This document shows positions 28,123 through 37,107 of a DNA stretch of 64,000 nucleotides, piece after piece. Position 1 is the stretch's first letter. Each line of letters opens with the position of its first letter. The notes beneath the pieces were generated by a model, which did not search any database, was not told the DNA's origin, and worked only from the letters and a program-made list of their open reading frames with translations. The DNA lies in assembly GCA_944388045.1 (NCBI GenBank), contig CALXHG010000008.1, positions 1-64,000 on the forward strand, given 5' to 3'. Origin of the DNA: an uncultured Clostridia bacterium (GTDB taxonomy: Bacteria; Bacillota; Clostridia; TANB77; CAG-508). The position numbers and the translations under genes are program-made.

Positions 28123-29106
28123 TTATGTAATAATAAATTTAAAATAAGCAATTATTGGAAAATGGAACAAAATAATTTCTCTTATCTTCTTTTTGCCTAT
28201 ATTTCTTCCATTTAATATTTTAAAATATTCTTGTATTTTTGTTAAATTAATTATTTTTGTTTTATATATTTTTTCATAATAATTTTCTGCATTTTTACAA
28301 AAATCCTGATTTTCCTTTTTTGTAGAATATTTTAAACACATCTTTATTCCGCTTTCATAGGCTCTTTGAATAGCATCTTTTCTATAATTTAAAAAAGCTT
28401 CAAAACTTTTTCCATTTTTCTCTTTCCACCTATTTAAATTTTGTGATAGACTTCTTCCTCCAAAAACATTCGAATTATGTAATCTATAATCAAACAATGG
28501 CTCTTTAATATATGTAATTCCTTTTCCTTCATTTGCTATAAAACCTGCTAGCCAGTCATGTGCAATTACCTCTTTTTTAAAGGGAATCATTTTTTGTTTA
28601 ACTTCTTTTGTTATAATTTGTGAACATCCAATTCCTACACATCTTGAAATTGCTAATTTCCCATTCTTATTTATTAATGGTACATTTTTATATTTGAAAT
28701 AATTTTCTTTTAAAACAATTCCATTTTCATTTATTTGTCTACAATTGCAATAAACCATGTCTACATTTTCTTTTTTTAATTTTTTTAGACTTTTTTCTAT
28801 TTTATCTAAATACCATATATCATCATGGTCTGAAAAAGCTATATAATTTGCAGTGGATTGATTTAATAAGAATTCAAAGTTTTTATTATATCCTATGTTT
28901 TGAGGTTGTAAAAATAGTTTTATTCTTTTATCTTTTTTTGCAAAATTTTTTAAAATTTCTTGTACTTCTGGTTTTGTTGAACAATCATCACTTATATATA
29001 TTTGTAAGTTTTTATATGTTTGTTTTAATATACTTTGTATTTGCTTTTCTAAGTATTTTTTTTCAGTATTATATGTTGCAATTAATACATCAACTAAATC
29101 TTCCAT
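28123..29106 (-). CDS. GT2 glycosyltransferase, rhamnosyltransferase-like
   Basis: The 327-residue enzyme has VLIATYNTEKKYLEKQI at the N terminus, ISDDCST near 38 and FSDHDDIWY near 93 (DxD-type motif). AHDWLAGF near 182 and YRLHNSNVFGG near 207 follow, as in the protein at 18750-19718, of which it is a diverged paralogue. A hydrophobic C-terminal stretch ends the protein. A GAAAGGTAAGAG site precedes the ATG. It is the first gene of the glycan region in the direction of transcription. Confidence 0.87.
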   Translation of the reverse strand: MEDLVDVLIATYNTEKKYLEKQIQSILKQTYKNLQIYISDDCSTKPEVQEILKNFAKKDKRIKLFLQPQNIGYNKNFEFLLNQSTANYIAFSDHDDIWYLDKIEKSLKKLKKENVDMVYCNCRQINENGIVLKENYFKYKNVPLINKNGKLAISRCVGIGCSQIITKEVKQKMIPFKKEVIAHDWLAGFIANEGKGITYIKEPLFDYRLHNSNVFGGRSLSQNLNRWKEKNGKSFEAFLNYRKDAIQRAYESGIKMCLKYSTKKENQDFCKNAENYYEKIYKTKIINLTKIQEYFKILNGRNIGKKKIREIILFHFPIIAYFKFIIT

Positions 29107-29456
29107 CTCTTACCTTTCATTTTTATATTTTATAAGTGTTTAACTATTATTTTTTATTTAAATATATAAAATATTGTTTACAAAAAATCTGGAAATTTAA
29201 TATAAAAAATAAATAACTTTTTTAAATAAAATGTTTAAATATAAAAAATTTCAAAATAATTTTATATAAAATGTTGTTTATTACTTTATATATAAAGTTC
29301 CAGATTTTTTAATATATATTAAAGATTTTAGAACAATATTATTTTATCATATATATTTTTTTAAGTCAATAATTTGACAATAATCTTTATAAGTGTTATT
29401 ATTATTTTAGATACCATTTATAAAATGGTAAATTATATGAAAGAGGTTTATCTATT
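29107..29456. other. 350-bp AT-rich intergenic region with 13-bp inverted repeat
   Basis: This region separates the divergently oriented GT2 gene (minus) and GC-rich small gene (plus). AAAAAATCTGGAA (29182-29194) recurs inverted as TTCCAGATTTTTT (29298-29310), 103 bp apart. The promoter for the plus-strand gene lies to the right of the second arm. No ORF is supported. Confidence 0.6.
29374..29430 (+). promoter_or_regulatory. Sigma-A type promoter with palindrome at the expected start of the transcript
   Basis: TTGACA (29374-29379) and TATTAT (29397-29402) are 17 bp apart, a near-consensus housekeeping promoter. The perfect palindrome TACCATTT-ATA-AAATGGTA (29412-29430) lies just after the predicted start site. 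It could be an operator or an RNA 5' hairpin. The small gene starts at 29457. Confidence 0.7.
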
Positions 29457-29723
29457 ATGGCTTATGGAAACGAATTATTTTCGGACATGTTTTCTCGTGA
29501 AATTGAATGGGAGCCCATCGAACGGTTAAGCAAAGAAACGGAAAGGACCACAAAGAAATTTCCTTCGTGTGATGTAAGAGTTGTTAAGCAGCCTGCGAAG
29601 GTTAGGACTAAAGTGGCAGGAATTTCTTATTACGAACAGCTTTGCCAGGAGCAGGGTTTGCTCGGCTTTGCGACCGCTCCTTGGAATTCCATCAATATAT
29701 TCCCGGAAAGCAAAAAAAGATAA
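29457..29723 (+). CDS. GC-rich orphan small protein, probably acquired
   Basis: The 88-residue hydrophilic product is not recognised. It has no signal peptide or membrane helix, two cysteines, and a basic middle (KQPAKVRTKVAG). By hand count 114 of 267 bases are G or C (about 43%), far above its neighbours, with codons such as GCG, CGG, CCC, CTC and GAC that are rare in this window. It has its own promoter, an AGAGG ribosome-binding site 9-10 nt upstream and two hairpins downstream. It is the only plus-strand gene in the left 55 kb. The compact self-contained unit looks like a transferred gene cassette; a role in phage or host interaction is only speculation. Confidence 0.75.
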   Translation: MAYGNELFSDMFSREIEWEPIERLSKETERTTKKFPSCDVRVVKQPAKVRTKVAGISYYEQLCQEQGLLGFATAPWNSINIFPESKKR

Positions 29724-29736
29724 CCTTAAATTTTCT

Positions 29737-29800
29737 CTCACTTAAATTTTAGGTGAGATACAAGAGCCCCCCAGTTTCTAACGAAGCTGGGGGGCTAATT
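29737..29800 (+). terminator. Two tandem hairpins after the GC-rich gene
   Basis: CTCACTTAAA and TTTTAGGTGAG (29737-29757) form a first hairpin. AGCCCCCCAG (29765-29774) and CTGGGGGGCT (29787-29796) form a 10-bp GC-rich stem with a 12-nt loop. The second stem is far stronger than others in this window but lacks a clean U run, so it may protect or end the transcript in some other way. Confidence 0.7.
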
Positions 29801-29845
29801 ACATTAAAATCTTTTAAAATAAAATTTTTATATAATCAACATTTA

Positions 29846-30556
29846 TTATAAAATAAAATTTAATTTATCTTCAAAATATAATTTTGTTATCATTTTTAAT
29901 TCTTCTAAAGATTCATCTCTTAAATTAAATGAATAAAGTTTCTTTGGTGGAGCCAAAACTATATATTTTATTGCAGAAACTGTACCTTCTGATACTCCAA
30001 TAGCACCTTTATCAACTTTTCCACAATTTTCACACTTGAATCCATTATCTTTTATACTAAAGTATTTTATATTATCTTTTTTTTTGCAATTAACACATTC
30101 ATTAATTCTTGGCGAGTAACCTAAAAGACATAATATTTTTAATTTAAAAATTGAATCAACAAGTTCCATATTTTTATCTGTTTCTGATAATGTATATAAT
30201 GTATTTAAATATAATTGCATAATTCTATAACAATTTTCATTTTCTTCAGTTACATTTTTTACTATTTTTGTAATTTCAATAGCTTTGTTTAATTTATCTA
30301 AATCTGTCCTTAAATTATAAAACACTTCAATTGTTTCACAAGAATTTATATTATATGTATTAACCCCTTTATACATTAAGTATTCTCCAAAGCAAAATAG
30401 TTGTGTACCAGCAAGTAAGGCACTTTTAGGCCTTCTTGCTCCTTTTGCTACACATGATATTTTTCCTAATCCCGGAGTTAACATTGTTAACATCTTATCA
30501 TAATCTCCTAAGTTACTTTCAGAAATTATGATTCCACTCATTTTTACTGTCCCCAT
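29846..30556 (-). CDS. recO: DNA repair protein RecO
   Basis: RecO promotes RecA loading and strand annealing in RecF-pathway repair. The roughly 236-residue protein has an N-terminal OB-fold (SGIIISESNLGDYDKMLTMLTP) and a four-cysteine zinc cluster near 150-180 (CVNCKKK...CENCG), as in Gram-positive RecO. The start at 30556 is supported by AAAGGTGG 6 nt upstream and overlaps yqzL by 38 nt, implying coupled translation. The order era-yqzL-recO matches that of other Firmicutes. Confidence 0.94.
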   Translation of the reverse strand: MGTVKMSGIIISESNLGDYDKMLTMLTPGLGKISCVAKGARRPKSALLAGTQLFCFGEYLMYKGVNTYNINSCETIEVFYNLRTDLDKLNKAIEITKIVKNVTEENENCYRIMQLYLNTLYTLSETDKNMELVDSIFKLKILCLLGYSPRINECVNCKKKDNIKYFSIKDNGFKCENCGKVDKGAIGVSEGTVSAIKYIVLAPPKKLYSFNLRDESLEELKMITKLYFEDKLNFIL

Positions 30557-30707
30557 ATTGTTCCACCTTTGATACTTGCTCAAAATCGTTATATATACTT
30601 TTTTGTTTTTTTAACTCTTCTTCTACAGTTTTAAATTGTTTAAATTCCAAAAAGGTATTCACATTTCCGGTATTTTTAAAAGTTTCCCATGCAATTTTTT
30701 TAATCAT
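30519..30707 (-). CDS. yqzL: YqzL family small protein
   Basis: The 62-residue protein contains AWETFKNTGNVNTFLEFKQF near its N terminus, the signature of YqzL, a short protein of unknown function conserved between era and recO in Bacillus and Clostridia. This copy has a longer acidic/basic C-terminal tail than the usual roughly 47 residues. Its 3' end overlaps recO by 38 nt. Confidence 0.8.
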   Translation of the reverse strand: MIKKIAWETFKNTGNVNTFLEFKQFKTVEEELKKQKSIYNDFEQVSKVEQYGDSKNEWNHNF

Positions 30708-30772
30708 AAGCTCACATCCTTTAATATTATCTTTTGCATTTTATTATTTTTTATTCATTTTGGTGAATCTTT

Positions 30773-31675
30773 TTATGTTAATTTAAACTTATCAACAATT
30801 GAATTATCATCTTGCCAATCTTTTTTTACTTTTACCCATGTTTTTAAATTTATTTTTACTCCAAAATTTTTTTCCATATCAATTCTTGCAGATTGACCTA
30901 TTTTCTTTAACATTTCTCCATTTTTTCCAATAATAATTCCTTTATGTGAATCTCTTAAACAATATATAGTAGCTTCTATATCATACATTTCGTGACCTTT
31001 TTGAGTCTTTTTTAATTTCATTTTTTCAACTTCTACATAAATTCCATGTGGTACTTCGTCTTGCAAATATATTAAAGCTTTTTCTCTAATTGTTTCTTCT
31101 GCAAGTTGTCTTAATGTTTGATCTGTATATTCTTCTAAATCATAGTATGCTGGTCCTTTTTCTAATTGTTTTTCTATTTCGTCTAAAATAATTTCTTTAT
31201 ATTTACCTTTTATAGAAGAAATAGGTATTACAGATTCAAAAGGATATTCTTTTTGATATATATCAATTAAATGCAATAAATTTTCTTTTTTAACTAAATC
31301 TATTTTATTAATAATAAGAATTGTTTTTTTATTTGCTTCTTTAATTTTTTCTAAAATTTTCATATCACCTTTGCCTATTTCTTGGCTCGTTGCTTCTATT
31401 ACAAATAAAATTACATCAATATCATTTAATACTCCAAATGATGTTTCTATCATAACTTCATTTAATTTTGTTTTTGGCTTATGTATTCCAGGAGTATCTA
31501 TAAATATTATTTGTGAATTTTTTCTATTTACAATTCCTTTTATAGCTGTTCTTGTTGTTTGAACTTTGTTTACTGTTGCCGCTACTTTTTCTCCTACAAG
31601 AAGATTTAATAATGTAGATTTTCCAACATTCGTCCTTCCTATAATTGCTACAAATCCTGATTTAAATTCTTGCAT
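30773..31675 (-). CDS. era: GTPase Era
   Basis: Era is an essential GTPase that binds the 3' end of 16S rRNA during 30S maturation. The 300-residue protein shows G1 GRTNVGKST near 12, G2 TTRTA, G3 DTPG near 60, G4 NKID near 122 and G5 SSIKG, followed by a C-terminal KH domain with GIIIGKNGEMLKKIG near 235. The G1 loop has Thr where most Era proteins have Pro. The ATG ending at 31675 has GAGGA 10 nt upstream; an upstream TTG is the alternative. Confidence 0.97.
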   Translation of the reverse strand: MQEFKSGFVAIIGRTNVGKSTLLNLLVGEKVAATVNKVQTTRTAIKGIVNRKNSQIIFIDTPGIHKPKTKLNEVMIETSFGVLNDIDVILFVIEATSQEIGKGDMKILEKIKEANKKTILIINKIDLVKKENLLHLIDIYQKEYPFESVIPISSIKGKYKEIILDEIEKQLEKGPAYYDLEEYTDQTLRQLAEETIREKALIYLQDEVPHGIYVEVEKMKLKKTQKGHEMYDIEATIYCLRDSHKGIIIGKNGEMLKKIGQSARIDMEKNFGVKINLKTWVKVKKDWQDDNSIVDKFKLT

Positions 31676-31726
31676 AATCAATTTTTCCTCTTTTTCTTTA
31701 TTATTTACTAATTAAATTTTTTTACA

Positions 31727-31758
31727 AGATATTTATTTTATTATAAAATAAATATCTG
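31727..31758. terminator. AT-rich palindrome between era and the 772-residue gene
   Basis: AGATATTTATTTTAT and ATAAAATAAATATCT are exact inverted arms directly downstream of the stop at 31763. There is no clear U run on the minus strand, so terminator function is uncertain; it could also be an mRNA end-protecting hairpin. Confidence 0.45.
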
Positions 31759-31762
31759 TGTT

Positions 31763-34081
31763 TTACTTCTCTTCAATTGGATTAATTGTATATTCTAATA
31801 AATTAATAGTTTTTACAGCTAGCTTTGAAGATAATTCATCATTGCCTTCTAATAATCCAATTCTAATTGTTTTTTTAGAATCTAATGTAATATCAGTATC
31901 TTTTAATTTTACTATAAGTCTTGTATCTTTGTCCATTCCACGAGGTAAAGTTTTATTTAAATTATCAAAATAAATACAATTTGAAAATGCAATAATATTT
32001 ACTCCGCTTTTTACATTCATTTTATATAAATTAACTTTATTTCCTTTTGAATTTTCTATTGCATTTGATATTTCTTCTTTTACATCTAAATTAAAAATAT
32101 TTATTTTATTTGCATCAATGTTTTCTTCATCTTCTGTCCACATATAAGTTAATAGCTCTTGATTCGTTGTTATTTTTTCTAATGCTTCATTTATTCTCCA
32201 AATTGTTTGACTCAAATTTACTTTATAATCAACTACCTTATATTGTTTTGAAACACCTAAAATTAAAAATTTATTTCTCTGATTTTCTCTATGTGTTTTA
32301 TTTGCTAATTTTTTTATTTTTGTTGTATCTTCTTCAAGAACACCAAATATATTACTATCATCTTCTGCTATACTACTATCTTTTTTTTGTTCAGCTTTTA
32401 ATTCTTTTAGATATTTATCCAATTCTTTAGGTTCTAAAGAGTTTGTTTTAACTTTATTAATAACATCTAATTGATTTGTTGTTGTTAAATAAAGAGCATT
32501 TAATTCCACTTTATTTAATTTTGTTGATTGCAAATCATCTATTTCTTTTCCAAACTCTTCAAAGTTTTCTTCAAAATTCATTATCTTTGAATATGTTTTT
32601 ACATTTATAATTTCTTCTTCGCCTTCTGCTAAGCTTTGTATTTCATCTTTATTGCTATATTTCCAAAACTCAAATATACTCTTTTTATGACTATCTATTT
32701 CTTCTATATATGCAGTTGCATTTTCAATTTTCTTCTTTAAATTAACATTTTTTAGTTTTAGAGCATTTATATCCATTTTTATGTTTTTTAATTTATTTTC
32801 TTCATTTGTTATATTTTCTCCTATTTCTAATAAATCATCTAATGTGTATTGTTTTTTTATATTACTATCATTATTATTTTTTTCTTGCTCATTTTTTTCT
32901 ACTTTAATTTCATCATTGCAATTCTCTTTTTCTTCAACTTTTTTATCATTTTTTTTCTTTGATTTTTTTCCATTATATTTAAAAAAGTATTTTACTTTTC
33001 CAAAGAAACTTTTTTTACATTCTAAAAAAGTTGATATTTGCTTTTCTTTAGCTAAATATTCTATCTCCAAATTTTGTGATTCTTCTTTAAATTTCTTTAA
33101 TTTTTCAGAAAATTCTATAATCTCTTCTGATATATTTTTTTCTAATTCAATAAATTTCTCGTATTGTGAATTAATCCATTCACCAATTTCATCGTATTCT
33201 AATAATTCATCTTGATAATAAATTTCTATTTTTCCCTGTTTATCAATTTGTGTATTAAAATTATAATGTGATGGAATTTTTGATTTTAGAATAAACAAAA
33301 TTTTTACCAATTTAAAAAATTTATCTGCTTCTATTTTGTTATTAAGCTTTACTTTATATTCAGATTCAATTTTTTCAATTACTTGAGTTTGTCCTATAAT
33401 TTGAATTGAGCCTTTATCTGTTTTATCATAAACCTCATATATTGTTGGCCAATTTCCAGTTATAGACCATAAATAATTTTCTAAACTTTGTATTTCTGTT
33501 GGATTTAATATTTCTTTTGTATAATTTATATTACTTATTGGCACAAATATTTTTCCTGCTTTTTTCTTTTCTAATTGTTTTTTTAATACATAAAAAAATG
33601 CTGAATAGTCTTTATCATCTGTTGTTACTATCATAAAATATTTATTATCTATTTCTGAATAGTAAATTTGCCATAAATAATTTCCTGGATATCTTATTTT
33701 AAATGGTATTTTTTTATTTAAAATTTGTTGTTCTTCTTCTATTTTTTCTATATCTTCTATTTTAACTTCTTTTAACATCTCTAAAAATTTTTCATGTAAT
33801 TCTACTTCTTCATCAGTTTTTGGTTCTAAATAAGAAACTAATGGCTTAGTTTTTGAATATTTAGTTCTAATATCTTCTAATCTATTACATGGTGATAATA
33901 AAATCTCTAGTTCTTTTGGTGAAACATATCTATATTGCCTATATTTATTTTCTTCAATTCCTATATTAGGTTTAAAATTTATTTGTTCAACATATTTTAA
34001 TGTTTCTGGAATCTGTTCGATATTTAAACCTATATATTCTAGTTTTTTTTCTATTTCTCGTGGTATATTATTTTTTTCCAA
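31763..34081 (-). CDS. Large coiled-coil protein of unknown function
   Basis: The 772-residue soluble protein is not recognised. From the sequence: an N-terminal alpha/beta region (1-250) containing a YFMIVTTDDKDYSAFFYVLKK core; a long charged coiled-coil centre (about 300-530), including a Lys/Glu/Asn-rich low-complexity segment near 370-415; and a compact C-terminal part (about 600-772) that looks beta-rich. There is no signal peptide or membrane helix. The start is TTG ending at 34081 with AAAGGAG 9 nt upstream. It lies between era and dusB, a housekeeping setting, suggesting a lineage-specific cellular role rather than a mobile origin. Confidence 0.75.
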   Translation of the reverse strand: MEKNNIPREIEKKLEYIGLNIEQIPETLKYVEQINFKPNIGIEENKYRQYRYVSPKELEILLSPCNRLEDIRTKYSKTKPLVSYLEPKTDEEVELHEKFLEMLKEVKIEDIEKIEEEQQILNKKIPFKIRYPGNYLWQIYYSEIDNKYFMIVTTDDKDYSAFFYVLKKQLEKKKAGKIFVPISNINYTKEILNPTEIQSLENYLWSITGNWPTIYEVYDKTDKGSIQIIGQTQVIEKIESEYKVKLNNKIEADKFFKLVKILFILKSKIPSHYNFNTQIDKQGKIEIYYQDELLEYDEIGEWINSQYEKFIELEKNISEEIIEFSEKLKKFKEESQNLEIEYLAKEKQISTFLECKKSFFGKVKYFFKYNGKKSKKKNDKKVEEKENCNDEIKVEKNEQEKNNNDSNIKKQYTLDDLLEIGENITNEENKLKNIKMDINALKLKNVNLKKKIENATAYIEEIDSHKKSIFEFWKYSNKDEIQSLAEGEEEIINVKTYSKIMNFEENFEEFGKEIDDLQSTKLNKVELNALYLTTTNQLDVINKVKTNSLEPKELDKYLKELKAEQKKDSSIAEDDSNIFGVLEEDTTKIKKLANKTHRENQRNKFLILGVSKQYKVVDYKVNLSQTIWRINEALEKITTNQELLTYMWTEDEENIDANKINIFNLDVKEEISNAIENSKGNKVNLYKMNVKSGVNIIAFSNCIYFDNLNKTLPRGMDKDTRLIVKLKDTDITLDSKKTIRIGLLEGNDELSSKLAVKTINLLEYTINPIEEK

Positions 34082-34243
34082 AACTAGATGCTCCTTTCAT
34101 TTTTCTTAACTTTATATATTTTACTATTCTTTCAATAAAATATCAATATTCTATTTTTATTTTATTAATTTTATAAAACAATTAAAATTATTCTATAATA
34201 TATGTAATATTATTCCAAAATTAAAATTGCTTTATATGTAATA

Positions 34244-35218
34244 TTATCTCATAAGATAAAATTCTTTTATTTTATTAATAAAATCATAATAATTATTTAT
34301 ATGATTTATTTCATCTCTAAATTTAGATGCTCCTGGCATATCTTTAGAATAAGCAGAAATATATTTTCTTATTTCATTTATAGCAGTTTTTTCCCCTTTT
34401 TCTTTTATACTTATTTCAATATGTTCTTTAAGAATTTTATATTTATCTTGATTAGATGGTTTTTCTTTTTTTAGTCCTGTTTCTAAATAATATTTTATTT
34501 GTTCAAATATCCATGGATTTCCTATAGCTGCTCTTCCTATCATAATTCCATCAACTCCTGTATATTCAAACATTTTTTTTGCAGATTCTTCATCAATTAT
34601 ATTTCCATTGCCTATAACAGGAATTTTTACAGATTCTTTTACTTTTTTTATAATATCTAAGTCTACATTTCCAGAATAATAATCTTCTCGTGTTCTTCCA
34701 TGTACTATTATAGCAGATACTCCACATTTTTCTGCTATTTGTGCAATTTCACATGCAACAATATGATATTTATCCCAACCTTTTCTTATTTTCAAAGTTA
34801 CTGGTTTTTTTGAATTCTCTACAACTGCTTTTATGACTTTTTCTGCTTTTTCTAAGTCCATTAATAATTTGCTTCCATCTCCGTTTTTTACAACTTTTGG
34901 TGCTGGACATCCCATATTTATATCTACAATATCAGCATAAGCACTAATATATCTTGAAGCAAAGCCCATTGTTTCAGAATCACTTCCAAAAATTTGTATA
35001 CTGATAGGTCTTTTTTCTCCGTCTGTCTTCAATAACTTTTTTGTTTTTTCATCTCCAAAAAATAAAGCCTTAGAGCTAATCATTTCTGTACAAACCAATC
35101 CTGGATTAAATTTTTCTACAATAATTCTAAAAGGCAGGTCTGTAACGCCTGCCATTGGAGCTAATATTAAATTATTTTTTAATTCTACATTTCCAATTTT
35201 TAGTTTCTTTAAATACAT
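34244..35218 (-). CDS. dusB: tRNA-dihydrouridine synthase
   Basis: This FMN enzyme reduces specific uridines in the tRNA D-loop. The 324-residue protein has the TIM-barrel start LAPMAGVTDLPFR, the catalytic Cys in NMGCPAPKV near 100, the KIRKGW phosphate-binding strand near 145, VHGRTRE near 172 and the FMN phosphate loop GNGNI/IGRAAIGNPW. This is the DusB/NifR3 type. AGGAG lies 5 nt before the ATG. It starts 9 bp after the rodA stop, so the two are almost certainly co-transcribed. Confidence 0.95.
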   Translation of the reverse strand: MYLKKLKIGNVELKNNLILAPMAGVTDLPFRIIVEKFNPGLVCTEMISSKALFFGDEKTKKLLKTDGEKRPISIQIFGSDSETMGFASRYISAYADIVDINMGCPAPKVVKNGDGSKLLMDLEKAEKVIKAVVENSKKPVTLKIRKGWDKYHIVACEIAQIAEKCGVSAIIVHGRTREDYYSGNVDLDIIKKVKESVKIPVIGNGNIIDEESAKKMFEYTGVDGIMIGRAAIGNPWIFEQIKYYLETGLKKEKPSNQDKYKILKEHIEISIKEKGEKTAINEIRKYISAYSKDMPGASKFRDEINHINNYYDFINKIKEFYLMR

Positions 35219-35226
35219 TTTTACTC

Positions 35227-36342
35227 CTATTTATTAAATAGTCCATTTTTTCTTTGACTACTAATATTCAATAATATTCCTATTGCAATAAAACTTGTCA
35301 TCATAGAACTACCTCCATAACTAACAAATAGTAATGGTACACCTGTTATTGGTAATAATCCCATCGTCATTCCAATATTTTCTAATGTATGAAATAGAAA
35401 TATTCCTGCAATTCCTATTGCTACATATGCTCCAGCTTGGTCTTTAATTCCTTTTGCTACTTGTATAGCTTTTATTATAATCATTACATTTAATAATATA
35501 ACAACACATGCAACAATAAATCCCATTTCTTCACTTATAACAGCAAAAATAAAATCTGTAGTTTTAGGATATAAATATCCTAGCTGTGTTTGATTTCCTT
35601 CTAAAATTCCCATTCCGGTTATTTGACCTGCTCCTATAGCCAACTTTGATTGTAATATATTATATCCCGCTCCTGTGGGATCTGTTTCTGGATGTAAATA
35701 TGTGTCAATTCTAGTTTTTGCATGTTCTGGCAAAACAAATAAATATAGTAATGGTACTGCAACAATTACTATAGTTACTGCAAGAAAAATATATTTTTTA
35801 TCAATTCCTGCAACAAATATAATTAGTAAAAATGATACAATAAATGCTGCAGCAGTTCCATAGTCTGGTTCTAAAACAATTAGTATTATTGGAATTGTAA
35901 CAGTTAAAATAATTAATGTTAATTTATAAATTTTATTTATTTCTTTTCTTCCTTTTTGGATTTGTATCTTTGAAATTACATATGATACAAATAAAATTAC
36001 ACAAATTTTTGAAAATTCGGCTGGTTGAAGAGAGAATAAATCATCTCCTATCGAAAACCAACTTCGTGCACCACTAATTGGCTCAGTAAATAATACTGCA
36101 ATCAACATAATAATTGCAATACCATATAAAATTGGAGATATTTTTATTAAAAATTTATAATCTATAAACATTACAATTAACATTAAAAATATTCCTGTAC
36201 AAACCCAAACAACTTGCTTTTTAAATTCTTCTAATCCAGAATCATAAGAAGCAGAAAATAGAGCAACTAGTCCTATTGCACATAATATTATTGCAAATAA
36301 TGGTATTAACCATTCTATTTTTCTTAATCTTCTAATATTCAT
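35227..36342 (-). CDS. rodA: Rod-shape peptidoglycan glycosyltransferase RodA (SEDS family)
   Basis: SEDS proteins polymerise lipid II into glycan strands. The 371-residue protein has about ten transmembrane helices and the family motifs SGARSWF...LQPAEFSK (near 92-115), EPDYGTAAAF (near 160), GYNILQSKLAIGAGQ and TDFIFAVISEE (near 230-275) and VSYGGSSMM near the C terminus. The catalytic Asp is in the TDFIF motif. Features and the minCDE-like neighbours fit RodA rather than FtsW. It is followed closely by dusB and preceded by minE. Confidence 0.93.
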   Translation of the reverse strand: MNIRRLRKIEWLIPLFAIILCAIGLVALFSASYDSGLEEFKKQVVWVCTGIFLMLIVMFIDYKFLIKISPILYGIAIIMLIAVLFTEPISGARSWFSIGDDLFSLQPAEFSKICVILFVSYVISKIQIQKGRKEINKIYKLTLIILTVTIPIILIVLEPDYGTAAAFIVSFLLIIFVAGIDKKYIFLAVTIVIVAVPLLYLFVLPEHAKTRIDTYLHPETDPTGAGYNILQSKLAIGAGQITGMGILEGNQTQLGYLYPKTTDFIFAVISEEMGFIVACVVILLNVMIIIKAIQVAKGIKDQAGAYVAIGIAGIFLFHTLENIGMTMGLLPITGVPLLFVSYGGSSMMTSFIAIGILLNISSQRKNGLFNK

Positions 36343-36359
36343 CTTCTCACTCTTTATTT

Positions 36360-37085
36360 TTAATATTTTTTATGTTTATGTTTTTTAAAATTCTTATTAT
36401 GTTTTTTAAAATTTCTATTTTGTTGTTGATAATTATTATTTTGTTTATTTGAATTATTTTCTATTTTTATTTCTTCTTTTTTTTCTTCTTCTTTTAAATT
36501 TTTTTCTGTTTCTACAATATTTGTGTTTTCTTCTTTTTCTTCATTATTACAATCATCTTGTATATTATTATTTATATTTTCATAGTTGTTAAATTGTGTT
36601 TCTTTTTCATTAGATTCTTCATAATTATATTTTTCATTATCCAAATTTTCTCTATTATTATTTATACTTACCTCTTTTGACTCATAATCTTCTGTTCTTT
36701 GATTATTTATATCAATATAATTATATTCTTCATGAAAATATTCATTTTTTTCTGTTTTGTTAGATTCAAATTTTACAGTTTGTCTTGCTTCATCTTTTAT
36801 ATTTAATATTGGTATATTTGCATACAAAGCAGGAGCTCCATTTGTTCCATCCCCGTTTTCTTTATTGGTTAATCTAACATCCATTGCACTTTCATCTATA
36901 TCTATATATTTTTTTATTACTTCTATTATTTCTTGTTTCATCAAATCTAAAAAATCAGCAGATACATTTGCTCTATCTTGCATTAGCACTAAATGTAATC
37001 TTTCTTTTGCAGCATCTTTAGATTTTAATGTTTGATCTTCTTTTTTTGTAATTTTTTTTATTTTGTTCATTATGCTTTCAAACAT
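36360..37085 (-). CDS. minE: Cell division topological specificity factor MinE with long disordered tail
   Basis: MinE stimulates MinD ATPase and drives Min oscillation that places the septum. The N-terminal part (about 1-100) is a complete MinE: SKDAAKERLHLVLMQDRAN is the MinD-binding/beta region, followed by FLDLMKQEIIEVIKKY and the DVRLT...LYANIPI dimerisation strands. The remaining 140 or so residues are extra: a low-complexity Asn/Glu-rich stretch that ends in a basic His/Lys/Asn segment (KKHNKNFKKHKHKKY). Usual MinE is under about 100 residues. GGAGGAG precedes the ATG; minD is just upstream. Confidence 0.9.
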   Translation of the reverse strand: MFESIMNKIKKITKKEDQTLKSKDAAKERLHLVLMQDRANVSADFLDLMKQEIIEVIKKYIDIDESAMDVRLTNKENGDGTNGAPALYANIPILNIKDEARQTVKFESNKTEKNEYFHEEYNYIDINNQRTEDYESKEVSINNNRENLDNEKYNYEESNEKETQFNNYENINNNIQDDCNNEEKEENTNIVETEKNLKEEEKKEEIKIENNSNKQNNNYQQQNRNFKKHNKNFKKHKHKKY

Positions 37086-37107
37086 TATTTTTCTCCTCCA
37101 ATGTATT

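Noticed and set aside
29526-29741. Minus-strand frame opposite the GC-rich gene
   Set aside because: It has no ribosome-binding site; the plus-strand gene has a promoter, a site and terminator hairpins.
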